Below the pieces are notes generated by a model, which saw only the letters and a list, made by a program, of their open reading frames with translations, was not told the DNA's origin and searched no databases. The translations under genes were made by a program, and so were the position numbers. A stretch of 18,927 nt of DNA from Candidatus Moraniibacteriota bacterium (GTDB lineage: Bacteria > Patescibacteriota > Minisyncoccia > Moranbacterales > DUUL01). Positions 13,831 through 18,927 of the stretch are shown in pieces (positions within the stretch are counted from its first letter, which is position 1; the number at the start of each line of letters is the position of its first letter). The stretch lies in assembly GCA_018399935.1 (NCBI GenBank), contig JAGYNP010000075.1, forward strand, positions 1 through 18,927, in the 5' to 3' direction.

Positions 13831-14937
13831 TTAATTTTTCATTTCTTTTAAATATTTATCGGCAATTTTATCCCAGGAAAAATTTTCTTTTACATATTTT
13901 CCAGTTTTTATTTTTTCTTCTTCTAGAGTTTTTTCGTCAGTTTTAAAGATTTTTTTAATGGCATTAATCCAAGCTTCGGGATTTTCATGCTCTACTATTG
14001 TCCCATTTTTTTTGTTTTTGATCGCGTCTAACAAACCTTCAATATTGGAAGCTAAAACGATTCTTTCACAAATTCCAGCTTCTATAACGTTAATACCAAA
14101 ACCTTCCATTGATCCAGGAATTTTAATATTAGGAGAAACTACTAAATCAACTGTGTTTAAAAGAATTTTAAGATCTTGTTGAGAAATAGCTGGGAATAGT
14201 TTAACTCGTTGTTCTAGTTTATTTTCAATAATAGCTTTTTCTGAATTGAGGTAGTCATCTTTGTCTCCAGCCGTGTTTTTAGAAACTCTACCTCCAGCAG
14301 CTATCATTACTATGTTTTCTGGTAATTTGGGCATTACATTTTCAATAAACCAGCTGGTTCCTTTATGAGGAACGAATCTACCTAAACGAAGAATTACTTT
14401 TTTGTTTTGGATATTTTTTCCAAAAATTTTTGAGAGTTCTTTCCGAGTATGTTTTTCTTTTAAATCTTTTTCATTAATACCATTGGGAATGAATTTGCAT
14501 TTTTTTCTATCAATTCCAAATTTAATAGCTTTTTCTATAGTGGCATTGCCAACCATAAAAAGTTTATCTATTCTTTTTAACGAAGGAATGTTTACGGAAG
14601 CATAAATTTTAGGTAGGATTCCTTTTTTTTCGGCGAAAATTATATCTAAGGCATGGGTAATACAAAAAAACTTTTTCTTTGGGTGAAAGAATTTTAAGGT
14701 ACTGCCTAGGGGTGCTAAAATTCCACTTCCTAAAAGACAAACATCGTAATTACTCATTAAGAAAAAAGCTTTAAAAAAAGATATCGGAATAAAAATTGGT
14801 AACCAAATTTTACCTCGAGTGTTTTTTATTATTTTGACTTGACTTGATTCTTTTAGAGCTTTGGTTAATTGATAATTCTGATTTTCAATTCCTCCAATTA
14901 TTGGGGGGAAAGAATGGGAGATAAATAGTATTTTCAT
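13831..14937 (-). CDS. GT4-family glycosyltransferase
   Basis: A 368-residue GT-B transferase with all usual GT4 marks. These are the N-terminal K-I-L-F-I-S-H-S-F-P-P with G-G at 15-16, a basic P-N-G-I-N hinge near 151-155, L-R-L-G-R-F-V-P-H-K-G (183-193) for the donor phosphate, and a complete E-x7-E (E278 and E286 in E-G-F-G-I-N-V-I-E). It acts in the cytoplasm, likely at the membrane face, adding one sugar to a lipid-linked glycan. The ATG at 14937 begins the first beta-strand. No Shine-Dalgarno is seen. The stop is one base from the start of the GT-C-like gene. Sugar specificity cannot be read from sequence. Confidence 0.94.
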   Translation of the reverse strand: MKILFISHSFPPIIGGIENQNYQLTKALKESSQVKIIKNTRGKIWLPIFIPISFFKAFFLMSNYDVCLLGSGILAPLGSTLKFFHPKKKFFCITHALDIIFAEKKGILPKIYASVNIPSLKRIDKLFMVGNATIEKAIKFGIDRKKCKFIPNGINEKDLKEKHTRKELSKIFGKNIQNKKVILRLGRFVPHKGTSWFIENVMPKLPENIVMIAAGGRVSKNTAGDKDDYLNSEKAIIENKLEQRVKLFPAISQQDLKILLNTVDLVVSPNIKIPGSMEGFGINVIEAGICERIVLASNIEGLLDAIKNKKNGTIVEHENPEAWINAIKKIFKTDEKTLEEEKIKTGKYVKENFSWDKIADKYLKEMKN

Positions 14938-15055
14938 TTTAATTAATTGGTTAATTAGTTGATTTAAAATGGCATGGGGAATAAGGGGTTTATTAGTTTT
15001 AGTTTTATCTGGACAACTCTTAATTGAATGATCATTAATTTTCTAATCTATTATC

Positions 15056-16039
15056 CTACAAATTATAATATTTACTTTTTTTATATTGATAACTGAGTTC
15101 CTCGGTTATTCTTCGATTAGATTTTATCATGTCCGCTACTAAGGCTAAAACTAAAAGTTGAATGCCTAAAAGTAAAAATAAAGAAGAAAACAAAATATGG
15201 TTCATATAAGGAGATATTTTAAATTCTTTAAAATATTCTACTAGAAACCAACCATAGCCGAATAAAGATACTAAAATGAAAAATAAAGCTGGGATTCCAA
15301 AAAATTTTAAAGGTCGGGCGTCTCGAATAGCTTTAAGAATTATTTTAAAACCATTGCTTATAAACTTCCAAACAGATTTTACTATTTTGGATTGTCTATT
15401 ATTAAAATAGGTAACTTTAACCGGGATCCATTTTAATTTTAGGTTTTTTCCAATAGCGTCAATAATAGTTTCTTGAGTGTAAGTAAAGTTGTTGGTTAAA
15501 TTTAATCTTAACAGGGCTTCTTGATTGTGAGCTCTGAAGCCGCAAGTTAGGTCGTGAATTTTGTAATCTAGAAAAAAACTAATCACTTTAGCTGCTAGTT
15601 GGTTAAGTAAATTTTTAATACAAGGGATATTGTCAGCTTTAATTTTACCAAAACGATTGGCGATAGTTATATCGGAATTTCCTTGAAGGATTGGTTTGAG
15701 AAGCTTAGGGATATCTTCTGGATCAAATTGGCCGTCGGCGTCAATATTAACCATTAGGTCAGTTTTATTTTTTAAGGCCGAACTGACTGCCGAAGCAAAA
15801 ACAGCTCCTAATCGTCGGTTGGTCTCGTGAGAGATTATGATGTCAGCTCCAGCTTTTTGGGAAATATTAATAGTTTCATCTTTTGAGCCGTCGTTGACTA
15901 CCTGAATTAATTTCTCTTTAATAACTTTTCCTTCTTGATTTTTATAAAAATCATTTTCAAAGCTTTTTTTAATTCTTTTGATGGTTTTGCCTATGATAGC
16001 TTCCTCATTATAGGCAGGGATGTTGATAATTAACTTCAT
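15056..16039 (-). CDS. GT2-family glycosyltransferase with C-terminal membrane helices (DPM1/ArnC-like)
   Basis: A 327-residue GT-A transferase. The catalytic domain begins I-N-I-P-A-Y-N-E-E (5-13). It carries V-N-D-G-S-K-D (48-54), the metal-binding D-A-D-G-Q-F-D-P (100-107), an N-R-F-G segment, and the C-G-F-R-A block of polyprenol-phosphate transferases. Two hydrophobic helices follow (about 244-268 and 281-303), with a basic C-terminal tail. The arrangement fits enzymes that move a sugar from a nucleotide donor onto polyprenyl phosphate at the cytoplasmic membrane. That would provide donors for the GT-C-like protein in the same cluster; this link is inference. The start ATG lacks a Shine-Dalgarno. 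The next gene begins 118 bases downstream. Confidence 0.92.
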   Translation of the reverse strand: MKLIINIPAYNEEAIIGKTIKRIKKSFENDFYKNQEGKVIKEKLIQVVNDGSKDETINISQKAGADIIISHETNRRLGAVFASAVSSALKNKTDLMVNIDADGQFDPEDIPKLLKPILQGNSDITIANRFGKIKADNIPCIKNLLNQLAAKVISFFLDYKIHDLTCGFRAHNQEALLRLNLTNNFTYTQETIIDAIGKNLKLKWIPVKVTYFNNRQSKIVKSVWKFISNGFKIILKAIRDARPLKFFGIPALFFILVSLFGYGWFLVEYFKEFKISPYMNHILFSSLFLLLGIQLLVLALVADMIKSNRRITEELSYQYKKSKYYNL

Positions 16040-16234
16040 TGGATTAGGTTAGAGATTATGTACTCGGAAAGCTTCTTCATTTTAATAAAGGTAAACAGAT
16101 AATACTTTTGGCATTTATTTTATTTATTAGATTGATAAATTTAATTTTATTATTTTTTCTTTGTACGTTTTATTTGAAGCGAAATTGAGATGGAAATTTT
16201 ACTTGAATATTTAATTTTTTCACTTTTTTATTAT

Positions 16235-17515
16235 TTAAAATTTTCCAATACCGTGATATTTAATTCCAAAGCTCTTTATTTTTTCACCATCCAAACAATT
16301 AACTCCATCTACGATAGCTTTAATGTTGAATTTTTTAAATAAATCTTCTTTGTTAAGGAATTCTTGGTGATTGGTGACTAGAATCAAGGCCTCTGAATTT
16401 TTCAATAATTCTTCTAAGGAGTTTACATTAGATTCTTTTTTTGCATAAGGGTCAAAAGTTGATATTTTAGCTTGTTTTTTCTTTAATTCATCAACAATTT
16501 TAAAAGCAGGAGATTCTCTTAAGTCGTCAATATTGGCTTTATAAGAAAGACCTAAAATTCCAATGGCTGTATTTTTTAACGGTAATTCTATTTCATTTAA
16601 AATATCTTGAAGAGTCTTTACTGTGTAAAAGGGCATATAGTTATTTATTTTTCTAGCAGCTCTAAGAAATAGATGATCGAAACCTTTTCTTTTGGCTTCT
16701 TCGATTAGATAATAAGGATCAACTGGAATACAATGTCCTCCAACTCCTCGGCTAGGATAATGAGCCATAAAAGCAAAAGGTTTGGTGGCTGCTCCATCGA
16801 TTACATCTTTGACATCGATGCCCATTTGATCGAAACTTTGGGCTAGTTCATTTACGAAAGCAATATTAACATCTCTAAATGAATTTTCTACCACTTTAAC
16901 TGATTCAGCAGCTTTTATTGACTTCATTGGTCTAATCTTGCCATCAATAATAGTTTTATAATATTCAAGGGCTCTTTTTAATCCTTCTTTAGAAATTGCT
17001 CCAACTACTCGGTTGATATTACTAACATTCCATTTTTTATTCCCTGGATCTATTCTTTCTGGGCAATGAGCAAGATAATAATCTTTTTCTTCTTGTAGAC
17101 CTTCTTTAATAAACATTGGTTTTATAACTTCTTCACAAACTCCTGGATTTATAGTTGATTCAATTATTATTAATTGGTTTTTACCTAGATTATTGATAAC
17201 TGATTTAACAGCATTTTTTAGAGGTTTTAAATTGGGATAATGAGATTTATCAATAGGGGTTGGAACACAAATAATTATTATATCTACTTTTTTTAAATTT
17301 TTAGCATCAGTAAATACAGGAAGTTTTTTGAGAAGTTTTTTTCGCCTTTCTATAAATTCTTCTAAAAATGGGGATTGGCCTTGTTTGATTTTATTGATTT
17401 TAGTTTTGTCGGAGTCCACTCCAATTGTTTTGAAACCTTTTTCTAGAGATCTTAATGCTAATGGTAATCCAACGTAGCCTAATCCCACAATCCCCACTCG
17501 AGTTTCTTTTGTCAT
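16235..17515 (-). CDS. Nucleotide-sugar dehydrogenase (UDP-HexNAc/UDP-glucose 6-dehydrogenase family)
   Basis: A 426-residue NAD-dependent dehydrogenase that oxidises the C6 hydroxyl of a UDP-sugar to a carboxylate in two steps. It has an N-terminal Rossmann motif G-L-G-Y-V-G-L-P-L-A (11-20), V-P-T-P-I-D (84-89), C-P-E-R-I-D-P-G-N (151-159), the central helix with K207 and N211, and the active-site loop G-V-G-G-H-C-I-P-V-D-P (257-267) with Cys262. The C-terminal UDP-binding domain has S-Y-K-A-N-I-D-D-L-R-E-S-P-A. The C-P-E-R-I-D-P-G-N and H-C-I-P-V-D-P forms favour the WbpA/WecC/TviB branch over plain UDP-glucose dehydrogenase, giving a HexNAc uronate. This is a moderate inference. The extended -10 lies just upstream, implying a leader of about 12 bases and no Shine-Dalgarno. 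Confidence 0.95.
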   Translation of the reverse strand: MTKETRVGIVGLGYVGLPLALRSLEKGFKTIGVDSDKTKINKIKQGQSPFLEEFIERRKKLLKKLPVFTDAKNLKKVDIIIICVPTPIDKSHYPNLKPLKNAVKSVINNLGKNQLIIIESTINPGVCEEVIKPMFIKEGLQEEKDYYLAHCPERIDPGNKKWNVSNINRVVGAISKEGLKRALEYYKTIIDGKIRPMKSIKAAESVKVVENSFRDVNIAFVNELAQSFDQMGIDVKDVIDGAATKPFAFMAHYPSRGVGGHCIPVDPYYLIEEAKRKGFDHLFLRAARKINNYMPFYTVKTLQDILNEIELPLKNTAIGILGLSYKANIDDLRESPAFKIVDELKKKQAKISTFDPYAKKESNVNSLEELLKNSEALILVTNHQEFLNKEDLFKKFNIKAIVDGVNCLDGEKIKSFGIKYHGIGKF

Positions 17516-17533
17516 TTGATTTTTAAATTATTA

Positions 17534-17542
17534 ATTATACCA
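17534..17542 (-). promoter_or_regulatory. Extended -10 promoter of the nucleotide-sugar dehydrogenase gene
   Basis: The minus strand reads TGGTATAAT, a perfect extended -10 element. No convincing -35 is found at 16-18 bases. A start near 17527 would leave only about 12 bases before the ATG at 17515. This may be the head promoter of the glycan operon. Confidence 0.6.
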
Positions 17543-17731
17543 TTTTTAATTAATTATTACCTATTCAATTTTTGAAAATTTTAATTACTTACATTGTTAA
17601 AGCTTTTCTGTTTGTTGTAATTTTAGTGAGAGTTGAGCGATTTTGAAAAAACTATTAGATATATCTATAAATACTAATTTTATTTTTTTGTTTTTCTTAT
17701 CTAAAAATTTTTATAACTTAATAAATATTAG

Positions 17732-18927
17732 TTAATTGGAAATAGTGTCAAAGACTAATAGTTTATTTTCATCAGTGATAACAAAAATTTTTTTATTTTC
17801 AAAATCTACCGAAAAATCATTAGCTTTTTTGAATTGTTTGTCTTGGTAAATTTCTTGTTGTTGACCATTTTCTAATAATTGTATTATCTTACCTTGTTTT
17901 TGGTCAAAAATAAAAATTTCTTTCTTATCTATTTCAGTTCTGACTTTATTAGGAGTAAAATCTTTTTCAATGTTTATTTCAAGTTCTTTTTTCCCTTGAA
18001 AATATTTGTTAATTTTACCATTTTCAAAAGTTATGTAAACAGAATCACTAACGGATAGATTAGTGGCTAGTTCTAAATCATAAATTTCTAAAAGCCAATT
18101 TTTATAGGAACCAAATCCTCCAGGAGTTCGATGATAACGATAAACTTGATTGAAATTTTTATCTAATAAATAAAGATAAGTTAAGTAAGTTCCTGCTCCT
18201 ATAATTTCAGAATTTTCAGGGATATTAATTGTATTTCTTGAGAAACTATTAGTTGTTGGACTGTAGGAGTAAACTTTTTCTGAATTGATAATAAAAATTA
18301 ATTTTAAAGATTCAATAGAGGTGAGGTACTGAGGATCTTTAAAATCTTCTGGTAGTAAAATTTCAGTTTTTTTATTATCTCTGATTGAAAATTTGATTAA
18401 GCTATTTTCATTTGTTAATAAAAACAAGTTATTATTTAAAAAAGTCGATTCTTTAATGTCCTTATCGAGATTAATAAGGGATCTTAAATTTATTGTTGAA
18501 CTTGTTGAATTTTCTTTTGAAATAGTTTGATTTAAATTTTTTTCAATATTTTCAAAAGATTTTATTTCGGAATTTTTTCTTTTGGTTGCAATTATTAAAA
18601 TAACAATAAAAATTAGTAGAGAAATTAAAATTATTAAAAACATTTTTCTTTTTGATTTTTCTTTTAAGATTGAGTTAAAATTACTAATAGCTTCAATTTT
18701 TAATTTTTTAATTTTTTTTAAAATAAATTGATTTTTTGCTTTTAAGTTTATTTGATTTTTAGTGAATCTTAAATCAATTTTATCTTCAACTTTTTCTATG
18801 AAATTTGAAGAATTATTTTTTTTATTTAAAAATTTCAAATTCTTTGAAATTCTTTGAAATTCTTTAGAGGTAATATAATAGTATTTTTTTAGATATTCAA
18901 GAAAATTTTTTAAAATTTTTTTAATAT
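17732..18927 (-). CDS. Membrane-anchored propeller-like protein, 5' end outside the window
   Basis: The frame is open from its TAG stop at 17732 to the right edge with no stop. The apparent TTG at 18838 is therefore not a reliable start, and the gene is best treated as partial at its N-terminus. Counting from that TTG, a Lys/Asn-rich cytoplasmic part of about 65 residues precedes a single strong membrane helix (about 67-84). About 280 extracytoplasmic residues follow. This part has repeated four-strand-like units such as N-L-F-L-L-T-N-E-N-S-L-I-K-F, K-V-Y-S-Y-S-P-T-T-N, V-Y-I-T-F-E-N-G-K-I-N-K-Y, E-I-F-I-F-D-Q-K-Q-G-K-I and K-I-F-V-I-T-D-E-N-K-L-L-V-F-D. Their shape is that of a beta-propeller. 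No enzymatic motif is visible. The function is unknown; a cell-surface sensor or scaffold is possible. Confidence 0.75.
   Translation of the reverse strand, partial: IKKILKNFLEYLKKYYYITSKEFQRISKNLKFLNKKNNSSNFIEKVEDKIDLRFTKNQINLKAKNQFILKKIKKLKIEAISNFNSILKEKSKRKMFLIILISLLIFIVILIIATKRKNSEIKSFENIEKNLNQTISKENSTSSTINLRSLINLDKDIKESTFLNNNLFLLTNENSLIKFSIRDNKKTEILLPEDFKDPQYLTSIESLKLIFIINSEKVYSYSPTTNSFSRNTINIPENSEIIGAGTYLTYLYLLDKNFNQVYRYHRTPGGFGSYKNWLLEIYDLELATNLSVSDSVYITFENGKINKYFQGKKELEINIEKDFTPNKVRTEIDKKEIFIFDQKQGKIIQLLENGQQQEIYQDKQFKKANDFSVDFENKKIFVITDENKLLVFDTISN
18841..18867. repeat. Short 10-bp tandem repeat inside the right-edge gene
   Basis: Two exact copies of TCTTTGAAAT (18841-18860) and a partial third (18861-18865) lie within the open frame of the propeller-like protein. 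Because 10 is not a multiple of three, each copy is read in a different frame, so a change of copy number by slippage would break the frame. Confidence 0.6.

Overview
The window is AT-rich bacterial chromosome, read with the standard bacterial code (no internal TGA in any intact gene). The gene content suggests a Candidate Phyla Radiation (Patescibacteria) genome, most likely near Microgenomates. The pointers are a four-helix-bundle (23S IVS-type) gene, a Mur ligase without its N-terminal UDP-binding domain beside a FemAB-type ligase, a DUF212 phosphatase-like protein, and intergenic DNA full of short AT-rich words. This placement is inference from gene content; there is no rRNA or marker set to confirm it.

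Left part (1-4157). The 5' end of a minus-strand gene with a strong Shine-Dalgarno runs off the left edge. It is followed by rpsT (ribosomal protein S20, minus) with a good promoter and a perfect intrinsic terminator. Next comes a decayed four-helix-bundle gene (621-970) enclosed by inverted copies of an AT-rich repeat. Three plus-strand genes follow: ruvA, a FemAB-family aminoacyl ligase and a MurE-like ligase. A second, gene-less copy of the same inverted-repeat element lies between the last two. The right ends of both copies stop 7-8 bases before the start codons of ruvA and the Mur ligase.

Middle (4158-8717). A hairpin region separates convergent transcription. All remaining genes are on the minus strand: a divergent PAP2 (DUF212) protein, an AI-2E-family permease, a Wzx-type polysaccharide flippase and a thymidylate-kinase-like P-loop protein. 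The last two share a TAATG stop/start.

Right part (8718-18927). An envelope glycan cluster read right to left: a membrane-anchored propeller-like protein whose frame is open to the right edge, a nucleotide-sugar dehydrogenase, a GT2 transferase with two membrane helices, a GT4 transferase, a large GT-C-like membrane protein overlapping a small anchored protein, a second GT4 transferase, and a divergent RtcB-family protein overlapping it. The likely joint task is to make a uronic-acid-containing surface polysaccharide or glycolipid, flip it and attach it to the envelope. The RtcB-like and kinase-like genes are the unexpected members.

The most notable items are the paired inverted-repeat elements (one with a dead four-helix-bundle gene, one empty), the RtcB homologue lacking a metal-ligand aspartate, and the divergent Mur ligase. 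No tRNA, rRNA, CRISPR array or transposase gene was seen.
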